From positions 2,790,001 to 2,854,000 of the forward strand of contig NZ_QKWY01000002.1 in NCBI RefSeq assembly GCF_003248355.1: a stretch of 64,000 nt of DNA, given 5' to 3'. This DNA is from Streptomyces sp. AC1-42W. Its GTDB lineage: Bacteria > Actinomycetota > Actinomycetes > Streptomycetales > Streptomycetaceae. The stretch's first letter is position 1. Every line of letters starts with the position of its first letter. The notes below the pieces were generated by a model that was given only the letters and a program-made list of their open reading frames with translations, made no database searches and was not told the DNA's origin. Positions 27,406 to 37,500 of this stretch are shown piece by piece. A program made the position numbers and the translations under genes.

Positions 27406-30400
27406 TCAGGAGCGTGTATCCGCCGGGTGGCGGGGGCCGTGGCCGGGGGGCGGGGTGAGGGTGGAGCGGTAGGTGCCGTCCTCACCTTCGGTGAGGGGAT
27501 TTTCCAGAGTGAGGCCGGCGGCGGCCATGCGGTCGTACTCGTCGAGGATCAGGCGCTTGGTGCGGTACTCGCCGTGAGCGGCCTCGTCCTTGCGCCTCAC
27601 GATGGGGAACGTGTCGAGGATGTACGACGCGTCGTCACGGGTGATGCCGTAGAGGTGGAAGAAGAGGGCGTCGAGTTCGGCGCGGATCGTCGCGCGGCGG
27701 TCCTCGTCCCAGCGGAAGGGGGTGCCGGTGTCGCCGAGGTCGTGGGCGAAGGGCGTCATGTCGTTTGCGGTGTAGGTGAGTTCGAGGAGGCGAATGCGGA
27801 TGAAGTCTGAGTGGGGGGCGAGCAGAGCAGCAGTGGGGGCCGGAAGCTGCTTCATGATGAAGAACGACATGGAGGTTCCGCCAATTGCCTGGCGAGCCGC
27901 GTAGTCGAAGGCCAGTGACGACAGGGCCGCTCCGAGAAGCTCTGCGTCATCCGCCAGGGCGATGAGGAATTTGTGGTTGAAACCGTTAGCGGGTGCCAGA
28001 GCTGCGATGACGGTGCGTTCATCGGTTGCCCGGCAGATGTCACGCCAACCGAGGAGCCAGTCGTGGGCCCACCCGCGGTTCTCGAGCCTCTGCCGAACTC
28101 CGTCGACCTTGACCTCGGCACCGCGCTTGTCCATGGTTCCGGTGGGAATGTTCTGCTCACTGGCCCAGTACCGGGGCAGAGCGACGGCGGTCGGGTCCCG
28201 CTTCTCGGCAAGGGTGAGGTCCCTGGGTTCGCCCTTGTCCGTGTACGTCGCCCAGCGGTGGTCGTAGTGGTGGAGCATCTTCGCCTCGTACAGCGGCAGC
28301 AGGCGCTCCCCACCCCGCACGAGGACGTTCCCGTCGAGGTGCCAGCCATCCGCGAGCATCGACTTAAGCGTCTCGCCGTTGGCGGCGGAGGGGCGGAAGA
28401 GGTGGGAGTCGTGGGACATGTTGAACAGCCCCTGCATGAATGACACCGCCCACGGGTTGCCGTGTGCCTTGTCGGACTCATTGAGGAGGACCGGGACGCG
28501 GCGGTAGATGCCGAGCGTGATTTCGGCGTCGCGGCGGGAGCGGAAGACCGGGCAGGTACCCGTGTTGGGATTGAGGAGCGTGATCTCCTCTGGGGTGAGC
28601 GTGAAGGCCTTGTCCGCGGATTCGAGTTCGGCCGGGTCGTGGAGGAAGAAGGCGAAGCGGGCTGCCGGCTCCCGCCGGGAGCGGCCTGCGAGGGAGAGAA
28701 CGCAGAACTTCATGCGTGAGTCCACTGCAGGGAACAGGCTGGCGCGGTTCTCGAAGTCGAACAGCGCCGCCAGCGAACCCGCCGACACCAGATCCTTGAA
28801 GAAGTACTGCGTCCGCGCGTCCGTCGCGATGCCTGTCGGGATGATCACGCCTGTCCGGCCGCGTGCCGCCGTCAGGATGCGGTCGTCCTCGGCGAACAGC
28901 GCGTACAGGTTGAGGTTTCCCTGGCCCGTCAGCGGATAGCGGCCGGAGTTTCGCAGAAAGTGGCTTGCGCCGAGCGTCTTGCGCTTTGCAGCCTCGTGTT
29001 CGTCGTAAAGGTCGACGGTGTCGGGGTTATTCCTGAGCGCCTCGATCTTCTTCTTGCGGGCAGCGGTGTTGTTCGTTGCAGCGATCTCGGGGGCGCGTAC
29101 GGCGAAAAACTCGACCTCTGGCAGGTTCACGCTGTCCCACGGCGGGTTCCCCAGCACCGCGTCGAACCCGCCGGCCCACCCCGTCACCGGATCGACCTCC
29201 GCTCCCGACTCCGGGACCGCGAAGACCTCCGGGAACTCCAGGTGCCAGTGGAAGAAGTGGTACTGCTCGCTCAGGGTGAGGACTTCCGCGAGCGTCTCGT
29301 CGCTCACCGTCGAACCGTTCCCCGCGAGCAGGCCCCGTACGACGTCATATGTCGGGGCCTCGGGTGCGCCCTCGCGCTTGGGCCAGACGAAGGCGGCGCA
29401 CCACGTGTCCGCCGTCTCGCGCTCACGCGTGTAGGCGGAGGAGCTCACGTACTTCTCGTACGCGGCCTGCTGGGCGTTGACCTGGCTCAGTTCGTCGGCT
29501 GGCGCGTTGGTGATGCGGGTCAGTTCGGCGGCAAGGCGGGTGTTGGCGGGGACGGTGACCGCCGCGTCCGTGAACAGGTCGCTCTGGCCGCCGCGCTGGG
29601 CCTTGTTGCGCTTCTTGAGCGCGTTCGCGTACTTCTTGTCGTCGCCCTCGATCGCGTCGAACGCCTCGTCGGGAACGCCGCCCGCCAGCAGCGACGGCGT
29701 CGCGCCGATCAGACCGTTGCCGTGCTTCACATGCGCGTCCAGGAACCCCAGCGGCTTCCCCGGCTCCAGCGCCTCCAGCCACAGTGACACCTTGGCCAGC
29801 TCCACGGCCATCGGGTTCAGGTCCACGCCGTAGATGCACCGCGCGATGACCTCGTGCAGGGCGTGGCGGACCGCGTCGGCCGTCGGCTCCGGGTTGCGCT
29901 CACGTACCGACGCGACGCGCTTCGCGATACGCCGCGCCGACGCCACCAGGAAGTGGCCCGAGCCGCAGGCCGGGTCGCAGACCGTCAGGGACAGCAGCTC
30001 GTCGACGATGTCGTCCGCCGGGTCGGGGCGGCCGGCCGAGGCGGCACGCTCCTCACCCCGCTGGACGGCATCGTCTATCACCGGGTTCAGCGTCGTGTCG
30101 AGCAGGCACTCGATGAGCGAGGACGGGGTGTAGTAACTGCCTGTCGTCTTACGGCTGTTGCCCGCAACCTCCACCAGCTCGAAGGAGCGGTCGGCCGCCG
30201 AGTGCTTCGGCTCCAGTTCGAGCAGGGACTCGTAGACCGAGCCGAGTTCCTCGGCGTCCAGGTGGCGGTAGTCGACGGAGCGCCAGCGCCGGGCGCCGGG
30301 GTCGCGGACCTGGGCGAGGTGGCGGACGGCGGTCAGCAGCGACTCGTTCGACAGCTTCAGGCCGTCGAGCGGGGTGTCCGCGTCCTTGTGGGAGAAGAGG

Positions 30401-31524
30401 CCACCGAGGCCGGGCAGGCCGAGCTCGGGGCGGCCGCTCTCCGCGCCCAGTGCGTCGAGGACGATGCGCAGCGCCTCGTAGAGGTCGCTGTGGGCGGTGC
30501 CCTGGCGGCGGCGGGCGTGCGTGCGCAGGCGGGCGGAGGAGAAGTACTTCTCGTACGTCTCGCGCTGGCGATCCGTGGCGTCGGGGCGGAGCAGCGCCTC
30601 GCGGTCCTCGGCGACGAAGATGAACAGGAGCCGGTAGACGAGACGGAGGAGGGCGGCCTGAAGCTCCTTCGGCTTCACGTCCTCGCGCAGTGCCGTGTTG
30701 GCGGGGTGGCGGAGGAAGCCCGTGCCGAGGACGGTGAGCGCGTGCTGGACACCGAGGCGGAGCTGGTCGAGGGCGCGGGCGCCCGACGTCACCGCTTCCG
30801 CACGCCACTTCTCCAGCCAGCACCCCGACGCCGGCTGCCCCTCGCCGACCTCGAAGCGCGACGCGTGCAGCGTCATGTACAGCAGCACGAACTCGCTGAA
30901 GAGTTCACCGTCGAAGATTGCTTCGAGGTCGAACTCGACGTACGCCGCCGTCGCCAGCGCCGACGAGTCGCGCAGCAGGCGGACGCGGCGGCCGTTGGTG
31001 AGGACCGCCCACAGGTGGGCGTCGGTGCGGTTGAGGCAGTCCTGGAGCATCGACTGGGCCGGTACCTGCCCGGCCGAGGCCCGCTTGTCGAGTTCCTGGT
31101 TCCAGGGGATCTGGTGGACCAGCGCCGCGCCGTGCCGGTGGGACACGGGGAAGTGCTTGGCCGGGTCGGTGCCGGCGGGGACGCCCGGCGCGCCCACCTC
31201 CGTCAGGCGGCCGAAGTCGAGCTTGCGGAACAGCTGGGCGAGCCAGTCGTTGCCCGCGCGGCCCGTCGGGTCTGCGGCCGGGGCGCCCGTCTTCGGGTCC
31301 GAGGGCAGGGCGGTGCGCAGGTCGCGCCAGAGCGGCTTGAGGTACTCCCAGGCGCGCTCCGCCTCGTCCCGGACGGCGACGGACGCGGGCAGGTGGTAGT
31401 CGGCCGGCTTCGTGCCGGGCAGTTTCGCTGCCTCCGCGATGCGCAGCAGCATGTCGGAGGGGAGCAGGCCGCCGACCGTCGTGACGGAGGTGAAGGCCGG
31501 GGCGGTGCGGGTGGCGGCGGACAT
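27406..31524 (-). CDS. drmMI: DrmMI-like adenine-specific DNA methyltransferase
   Basis: A 1,372-residue N6-adenine methyltransferase of the class 1 DISARM type. The SAM-binding motif I VCDPACGSGHFLVAS is at about residues 514-528, and the catalytic motif IV VLGNPPWDSVNLPEVEF at about 792-808; both are intact. The N-terminal 500 residues and C-terminal 400 are the large flanking helical and target-recognition regions usual for single-chain methylases of this size. In DISARM this enzyme marks self DNA. ATG 31524 overlaps the drmD stop by one base (TGATG), so it is translationally coupled to drmD. Confidence 0.85.
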   Translation of the reverse strand: MSAATRTAPAFTSVTTVGGLLPSDMLLRIAEAAKLPGTKPADYHLPASVAVRDEAERAWEYLKPLWRDLRTALPSDPKTGAPAADPTGRAGNDWLAQLFRKLDFGRLTEVGAPGVPAGTDPAKHFPVSHRHGAALVHQIPWNQELDKRASAGQVPAQSMLQDCLNRTDAHLWAVLTNGRRVRLLRDSSALATAAYVEFDLEAIFDGELFSEFVLLYMTLHASRFEVGEGQPASGCWLEKWRAEAVTSGARALDQLRLGVQHALTVLGTGFLRHPANTALREDVKPKELQAALLRLVYRLLFIFVAEDREALLRPDATDRQRETYEKYFSSARLRTHARRRQGTAHSDLYEALRIVLDALGAESGRPELGLPGLGGLFSHKDADTPLDGLKLSNESLLTAVRHLAQVRDPGARRWRSVDYRHLDAEELGSVYESLLELEPKHSAADRSFELVEVAGNSRKTTGSYYTPSSLIECLLDTTLNPVIDDAVQRGEERAASAGRPDPADDIVDELLSLTVCDPACGSGHFLVASARRIAKRVASVRERNPEPTADAVRHALHEVIARCIYGVDLNPMAVELAKVSLWLEALEPGKPLGFLDAHVKHGNGLIGATPSLLAGGVPDEAFDAIEGDDKKYANALKKRNKAQRGGQSDLFTDAAVTVPANTRLAAELTRITNAPADELSQVNAQQAAYEKYVSSSAYTRERETADTWCAAFVWPKREGAPEAPTYDVVRGLLAGNGSTVSDETLAEVLTLSEQYHFFHWHLEFPEVFAVPESGAEVDPVTGWAGGFDAVLGNPPWDSVNLPEVEFFAVRAPEIAATNNTAARKKKIEALRNNPDTVDLYDEHEAAKRKTLGASHFLRNSGRYPLTGQGNLNLYALFAEDDRILTAARGRTGVIIPTGIATDARTQYFFKDLVSAGSLAALFDFENRASLFPAVDSRMKFCVLSLAGRSRREPAARFAFFLHDPAELESADKAFTLTPEEITLLNPNTGTCPVFRSRRDAEITLGIYRRVPVLLNESDKAHGNPWAVSFMQGLFNMSHDSHLFRPSAANGETLKSMLADGWHLDGNVLVRGGERLLPLYEAKMLHHYDHRWATYTDKGEPRDLTLAEKRDPTAVALPRYWASEQNIPTGTMDKRGAEVKVDGVRQRLENRGWAHDWLLGWRDICRATDERTVIAALAPANGFNHKFLIALADDAELLGAALSSLAFDYAARQAIGGTSMSFFIMKQLPAPTAALLAPHSDFIRIRLLELTYTANDMTPFAHDLGDTGTPFRWDEDRRATIRAELDALFFHLYGITRDDASYILDTFPIVRRKDEAAHGEYRTKRLILDEYDRMAAAGLTLENPLTEGEDGTYRSTLTPPPGHGPRHPADTRS

Positions 31525-34502
31525 CAGGCGACAGCTCCAGCGGGGGTCACGCCGGCGGCGGCCGGGTTCGCGGGCAGGTAGACGTAGGCGCCGAGGATGT
31601 CGGCGGGCTTCTGCGGGACAACCTTCAGACCGCGGACGATCTCCCGGAGCCGGGTGTCGGTGTCGGCCCTACGGACCCGGCGGTGCGAGGCGTCCAGTTC
31701 GGCGGCGAGGCGCTCGCCGTACTCCTCCAGGTGGCCGGTCAGCTCGTCCAGGCCGTCCAGCGTGCGCGTGATCTGGTTGCGGGACATCTGCGGGTTCGTG
31801 TTGGACGAGGCACGGGCCGCGAGCAGCTCGGCCGCCGCCTCGTCGTCGAGCCAACGGGCGCGCTGCGGCATTCCCTCGAAGGCGAGCAGCCGGGCGTCCT
31901 CGGCGACCACCTGCTTCTCGCCCGTACGGGACGGCAGCGTGAGGTGGAAGCGGTAGCGGACCAGGAGCAACGTCGTACGGGACGTGACCGCGTCCGTGGT
32001 GACGACCCCGCAGCGACGGGCCGGGCGCGGACCGGATGTGTCGCTGTCCAGCGCGGAGTTGAGGACGTAAGAGGCGAGGGCGCCGATCGCCGGGTCGGTG
32101 CGCACGAGTGCCGCCTCGCCCCGGGCGATCGCCGGGGAGGTGCGGAACGGGATCTCGCGGTCTTCCTCCACGACGCGGTTGCCGAGCGTGGCGGCCAGCG
32201 CGTCGCGCAGCCCGGCCGGGGTGCCGCCGATCTGGGCCGTGAAGTCGCCGGAACCGTCGCGCGGGTCGCGTACGAGGGCGTCCAGGCCGTGCAGGGCGGC
32301 GAGGGCGAAGTCGCGGACCTCGTCGGCGCCGCCCAGCGCGGCGCGTACCGACGCCACCTCACGGGCGACGTCCTCCGGGTGGATGGAGCGCTGTGCGTAC
32401 TTGGAGCGGGAGGTCTTCTCGCGTTCGGCGGCCGAATTCCAGTCCCGCTCGACGCGGTCCAGGGTCTGCTGAGCTCCCGGGACCTCGAAGAGGGCCTCCT
32501 GGCTGCCCCGGCGGCCGTGCAGAAGCAGCCACTCGACCACGGCGTCCGTGACACCGGAGGCGGTCTCGTCGGGGACGGAGACGGAGATCCCGAGGTCCTT
32601 CTGGATCTGGCGGTGCTTCTTGAACAGGACTTCGAGGACCTTGCCGTCGATGCCGTTGTCCTCACCGAACATCGTGATGACCCGGACCTGGTCGCGCTTC
32701 TGCCCGTAGCGGTCGACGCGGCCCTCGCGCTGGTCGTGCCGGGTAGGGTTCCAGGCCAGGTCGTAGTGGATGACGGCGTCGAAGTGGTGCTGGAGGTTGA
32801 CCCCTTCGGACAGGCAGTCCGTGGCGATCAGCACGCGGCGGGCAGCCGGGTCGTCCGCGCCCTCGGTGCCGAGCTGTTCGATCCGCTCCAGGCGCTGCTG
32901 CGGCGAGAGGGTGCCGGTGACCGCCGCGACGTGCACCTTCCTGCCGAGCTTGCCCGGCTTGCCGTCCGCGCCGCCCAGCTCCTCGGCGAGGTACTCCGCG
33001 GTCGGGATGTAGCGGCAGAAGACGATGGGGTGGTAACCGTCGGCGAGCAACGACTTGAGGTGCTTGACCAGTGCCTTGAGCTTCGCGTCGCCCTGCTGGC
33101 CGGCCAGGGCTGCGGCCCGCTCGGACAGTTCCAGGAGGCGGGCACCCGCGTTCTCGCTCTCACTCGCACCCGGGGCGACGTCAAGCCCTTCCAGCGCGTC
33201 CGTGTCGGCTGCGTCCTGGTTGAGCGGGGCGCCGAGGATGTCGGCCTCTTCCGCGCTGCGCGCGACGGCCGCCGTGGAACGGGTCTTCAGCGTCTGGGCG
33301 GCCGCCTCCGGCGACGACACCATCGAGCGGAGCAGCGCGATCACCGACCACCAGGCGATCCTCGCCTCCCGCTTGCCCTGACTGCCGGCCGTCTGCACGC
33401 GGTCGGCGGCATACGCGATGGCGTCGTCCAGCAGGGCGCGGTACTCGGGCGTGAGCTTGTACGGCTCGTCCTTCATCCAGCGGTCGGACGGGAAGGCGGT
33501 GCGCTCGGCAAGCGAGTCGTCGGCCAGGCCGTCCTCCTTGGTGAGGTACTGGCGTACGTCGGCGCGCTTACGCGCGACGAAGTGCTCGGCGAGCCTGGCG
33601 CGGCCGGCCGGGCTCTCCAGATCGACGGTCGCCAGATCGGGCCGGACCAGGCCGAGCAGGTTGCGGAACGCGGACTCCTTGCCGGAGTGCGGGGTCGCTG
33701 TCAACAGCAGCAGGTGGCGGTCCTGGTCGGCGGCGACGCGCTGCAGCAGCTCGTAACGGAGCTGACTGGTCCCGGACTTTCCGCCCGCGTGGGTGTCGTC
33801 GGCGGAGACGCAGGTGTGCGCCTCGTCGACGATGACCAGGTCCGGGCAGTGGCGGACGAAGTCCTCGCGGTGGCGGGTGGACTTGATGAAGTCTGTCGAG
33901 ATGATCGTGTGCGGGTGCTTCTCGAAGAGCGATTGGCCGAGATCCAGACCGCGCTCCAGACGGGACACGGTCGAGGCGAGGACGAGCTCCGCGTCGATGC
34001 CGAACTTCTCGCGCAGCTCCTCCTGCCACTGCTCCGCCAGCGCGGGCGCGCACAGGACCGTCATCCGGCTCGCCTCGCCCTGTGCGAGCAGCTCGGTGGC
34101 GACCAGTCCCGCCTCGACGGTCTTTCCGATCCCGACGTCGTCCGAGATCAGCAGCCGGACCGTGTTCTGACGCAGGGCCATGAGCAACGGGACGAGCTGG
34201 TACGCCCGGGGTTCGACGGCGATCGAGGCAAGCGAACGGAAGGGGCCCGCACCCGAACGGAAGCCCACACGCAGCGCGGTGCGCAGCAGTCCCGCGGCCC
34301 GCTGGTCACCGAGGTCGTCGGCGTCCGGGGCGGCGAACTCCGCCGGGCGCACCTCCTCGAAAGCGGGGAAGACGGCCGCGATGTCGTTGTTGCCGCCACC
34401 CAGCGGGCGCAGCACCAGCATGTCGGGTGTGCTCTCGGGCAGCACCACCCATTCGCGGCCGCGGGAGGCCACCAGGGAACCGGCGGAGTACGTGAGGCTC
34501 AT
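31524..34502 (-). CDS. drmD: DrmD-like SNF2-family helicase
   Basis: A 992-residue SNF2-type ATPase. The motifs are Walker A SDDVGIGKTVEAGL (about residue 117), DEAH box LVIVDEAHTC (about 222), and the C-terminal lobe DCLSEGVNLQHHFDAVIHYD with WNPTRHDQREGRVDRYGQ (about 560-600). In class 1 DISARM, drmD is paired with drmMI, as here. ATG 34502 follows AAGGA at a somewhat long 13 bases. An alternative TTG 34556 would overlap the kinase-helicase stop as TTGA and add 18 residues. The operon order is kinase-helicase, drmD, drmMI. Confidence 0.87.
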   Translation of the reverse strand: MSLTYSAGSLVASRGREWVVLPESTPDMLVLRPLGGGNNDIAAVFPAFEEVRPAEFAAPDADDLGDQRAAGLLRTALRVGFRSGAGPFRSLASIAVEPRAYQLVPLLMALRQNTVRLLISDDVGIGKTVEAGLVATELLAQGEASRMTVLCAPALAEQWQEELREKFGIDAELVLASTVSRLERGLDLGQSLFEKHPHTIISTDFIKSTRHREDFVRHCPDLVIVDEAHTCVSADDTHAGGKSGTSQLRYELLQRVAADQDRHLLLLTATPHSGKESAFRNLLGLVRPDLATVDLESPAGRARLAEHFVARKRADVRQYLTKEDGLADDSLAERTAFPSDRWMKDEPYKLTPEYRALLDDAIAYAADRVQTAGSQGKREARIAWWSVIALLRSMVSSPEAAAQTLKTRSTAAVARSAEEADILGAPLNQDAADTDALEGLDVAPGASESENAGARLLELSERAAALAGQQGDAKLKALVKHLKSLLADGYHPIVFCRYIPTAEYLAEELGGADGKPGKLGRKVHVAAVTGTLSPQQRLERIEQLGTEGADDPAARRVLIATDCLSEGVNLQHHFDAVIHYDLAWNPTRHDQREGRVDRYGQKRDQVRVITMFGEDNGIDGKVLEVLFKKHRQIQKDLGISVSVPDETASGVTDAVVEWLLLHGRRGSQEALFEVPGAQQTLDRVERDWNSAAEREKTSRSKYAQRSIHPEDVAREVASVRAALGGADEVRDFALAALHGLDALVRDPRDGSGDFTAQIGGTPAGLRDALAATLGNRVVEEDREIPFRTSPAIARGEAALVRTDPAIGALASYVLNSALDSDTSGPRPARRCGVVTTDAVTSRTTLLLVRYRFHLTLPSRTGEKQVVAEDARLLAFEGMPQRARWLDDEAAAELLAARASSNTNPQMSRNQITRTLDGLDELTGHLEEYGERLAAELDASHRRVRRADTDTRLREIVRGLKVVPQKPADILGAYVYLPANPAAAGVTPAGAVA

Positions 34503-34552
34503 GGAATGTCTCGGATCCTTCGACGCGTACTGAGGGTGTGGGGGCGGGTAGG

Positions 34553-37500
34553 TCAACGGGTACGGAAGTAGCCGAGGTTGGAGGCGACGATGGCGTCCCA
34601 GTCCGTTCCGGGGGCGAAGTGCAGCACTTCCCAGCCGGCGTCTTCGAGACGCTCGACGGCGCCACCGTCCCGGGACGGATCCGCGCCGTGGGAAGGGCTG
34701 TCGACGAACACCGCGACGTTCGCACCGCCAGGCCGGAAGACGAAGTCCGGCCTGGCGGCCGCCTCCGGGACCAGTGTGCCCGACTCGTCCGGCAGCCGGT
34801 GGCCCTTCGCCCGGAGCCAGCCGAGGAGATCTCCGGCCTCGACGAGCGCGGCGAGGTCCGCCTCCAGCGGAGTGCCGGCAGAGGGCCTTTCGGGAGTCTG
34901 CGCCGCGAGTCGCCGGAACTGCTCGGTGCGCGACTCACCCCGGTCCTCCTTGACCGTCGTCGCGCTCGCCAGACGCAGCAGCAGCGGGCGCGCGGAATGG
35001 CGGCTCAGCTGCCGGTGCACGCCCTGGTTGCCATAGGTGAGCAGGCACTCGTAGCAACCCCGGGCACACTTCTCGTCGGCGCTCGGGCCGCCATCGTCGG
35101 TGCCGTCGGCCGGGTCGAAGTGACAGATCTCCAGGGCGGTGCGGGCAGCCTCGGCGAGGGCCCGCTTGTCGTGCTGGATGCGGCGCAGCACACCCGCCCC
35201 GCCCTCCGCGGCCTCCGTGAAGAGGACCCGGCGGCGCGGACCGTCGTCCGGCGGCAGGAGTTCGGCCGTCAGCTCGGCGTCCTCCAGCTCGAAAGCAGCC
35301 TCGATGCCGCGCTCCAGCGCGTACATGAACGACAGAGCGACCGGCTCCGGCTGCGGCTCGTCGAGCGTGACCACGAGGATGTTGCGCCGGTCCTCCACGT
35401 ACGGCAGGACGCGCTTCTTGCGGCGCTTCTCGTTGCCCTCCTCGTCGACGACCGGCATGCCGGTGCCCTCGATGGCCTCGGCGGCGGCCTTGTCGTTGAG
35501 CCAGCGGCCGTCGCCGAGATCGAGCCAGTAGCCGTCCGGCTCGCCCTGCTTGTCGCGGACCCGGCCCAGGTTGGTGATGCGGACGGTCGCCGAGTCGCCG
35601 TAGTCCAGATTCAGGACCGGCGCGCCCTCCGCGTCCGTGACGTGCGAGGTGAGGCGGCCCTTGCGGGTGCCGTGGTCCTGGAAGGCGTATGACGTCTCCA
35701 GCCGGAAACCGGCCCTGCGCCGCTCCTCCTCGTCCGAGGAGATCCGCTCCCGCGGTGTCGTGAACACGGTGTGCAGATGCAGCAGGCTGGTGCGCCGGCC
35801 GGTCAGCGGCTCGTGGCACATGTCGCAGACGTCGGCGCCCGCGGACCCCTCGTAGTGGTAGCCACAGTGGTCGCAGCGCTTGGCCTCGGCCGTCGCCAGG
35901 TCGCCCGAGGCATCCGGGGGCAACTGCACGCGGGTGACCTGGTAGCGGGCGCCCTCGTGGTAGATCAGCGCACCGGGGCCGAACTCGCGGATGGCGAGGA
36001 AGCGGGGACGCTGCAGGTAGTCGCCGTCCGCGTTCCGCCGGTTCCCGGAGCGCGGGATGTACGCGGCCAGTGGCAGCCGCGGGAAGCTGTAGCCGGGCAG
36101 GAACCCCTCGGAGGCCAGGTAACGGTACGGGTTGAAGTCGCTCATCACCGACTTGGAGTCCGACGAGCGGTTCAGGAGCAGCGCGGTCTGGGTCTCCGCC
36201 TCCCGCCTCCGGGACCGGGCACGCCCCTGCTCGCCCTGGCTGAGGGTGTGGTCGACGACCCGCCGGTTCTGCTCGTACTGGTCCAGGACGGCGGCACGGA
36301 ACAGCTGCCGCCACCGGTCGAACGCCCCGTCGAATACCGCGGGCGCCTTGGCGACCTGGTCCTCGATCCACTCGTCGTACCACCAGGTGGTGTCGGTGAA
36401 GTCCGGGATCAGGGGCCCCAGGGCCGTGCGCGCGGCCGCGACCGCCCGGCGTCGCGCGTCCTCGTCCAGCGACCGGTCACGGATGTCGGACAGCAGAGGC
36501 AGCGGCATGTCCGGGTCCGGACGCTCCTCACCGTCCGGGTCGTACGCCACGTCGACGACGTCGGGAACGGCACGGCCCAGCTTCATCCCCGTCTCGGCGA
36601 GCCAGATGCCCTGCAGGTGCGAGCGGACCAGGTCCTCGTTGGCGAGGTCCAGGCGGGGTGGAGCGACCTGCCCGGCCACCATGTCCCGGGAACGGCGGAA
36701 GTAGTACTGGTCGTGGCTGTTGCCCGTGGCGCAGTACGTGGTGACGAGAGCGGGCTGCCCCGACCGGCCCGCCCGGCCGGAGCGCTGGGCGTAATTGGCC
36801 GGAGTGGGCGGCACGTTGCGCATCATGACGGCGTTGAGCGAGGAGATGTCCACGCCCAGCTCCATCGTCGGCGAGCAGTAGAGCAGGGGCAGTTCGGCGG
36901 AACGGAACTCCTCCTCGCGGCGTTCACGATCCTCGGGTGCCACCTGCGCCGTGTGCTCACGCGCGTACAGACCGGCCAGCTCCGCGGCGGCGTCCTGGTA
37001 GAGGCGGCGGAAGAACGGGTTCACGCGCGGGCCCTCACCGCTGTGGTACGTCCGGGTCAGCGGGTCCTGCGCTCCGCTGCCGCCCGTGCCCGCCTTCCAG
37101 ATCAGGGACGCGGCCGAGACCCGGAAGCCGGTGCGCTGCTCCGCACGGCGGCGGCGGTACACCGGTCCGGACTGCTCCGGCCCCGCCTGCACCTCGTGCA
37201 CCAGATCGGCCTCCCGCAGGACCTTCAGCAGGTCGTCGATGACCGTCTGGACGTCGTCCGTGCCGAGGCCGCGGAACGAGGCCGCCGTGCGCTTGAGGTA
37301 CTTGCCGAACTTGCCGCGCGCGGACAGGAACAGCGCGGAGCGCTCCATGCCGGGCTTCGACGCGTACGGGTACGCGGTACCGACCTGCGGCTTGTCACCC
37401 TCGGAAAGCACCCAGGGATCGACGAGCCGCTCCTCGCTGGCACGCTGGAGGGCGTCGAAGTCGTCGCGGAAGTACTGCACATCGATGGCGAGATGACGGC

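Noticed and set aside
31683..34571. A 962-codon plus-strand open frame opposite drmD, and a 1,760-codon one opposite the kinase-helicase.
   Set aside because: These are antisense shadows typical of high-GC genes; their products are Val/Gly/Arg-rich without domains.
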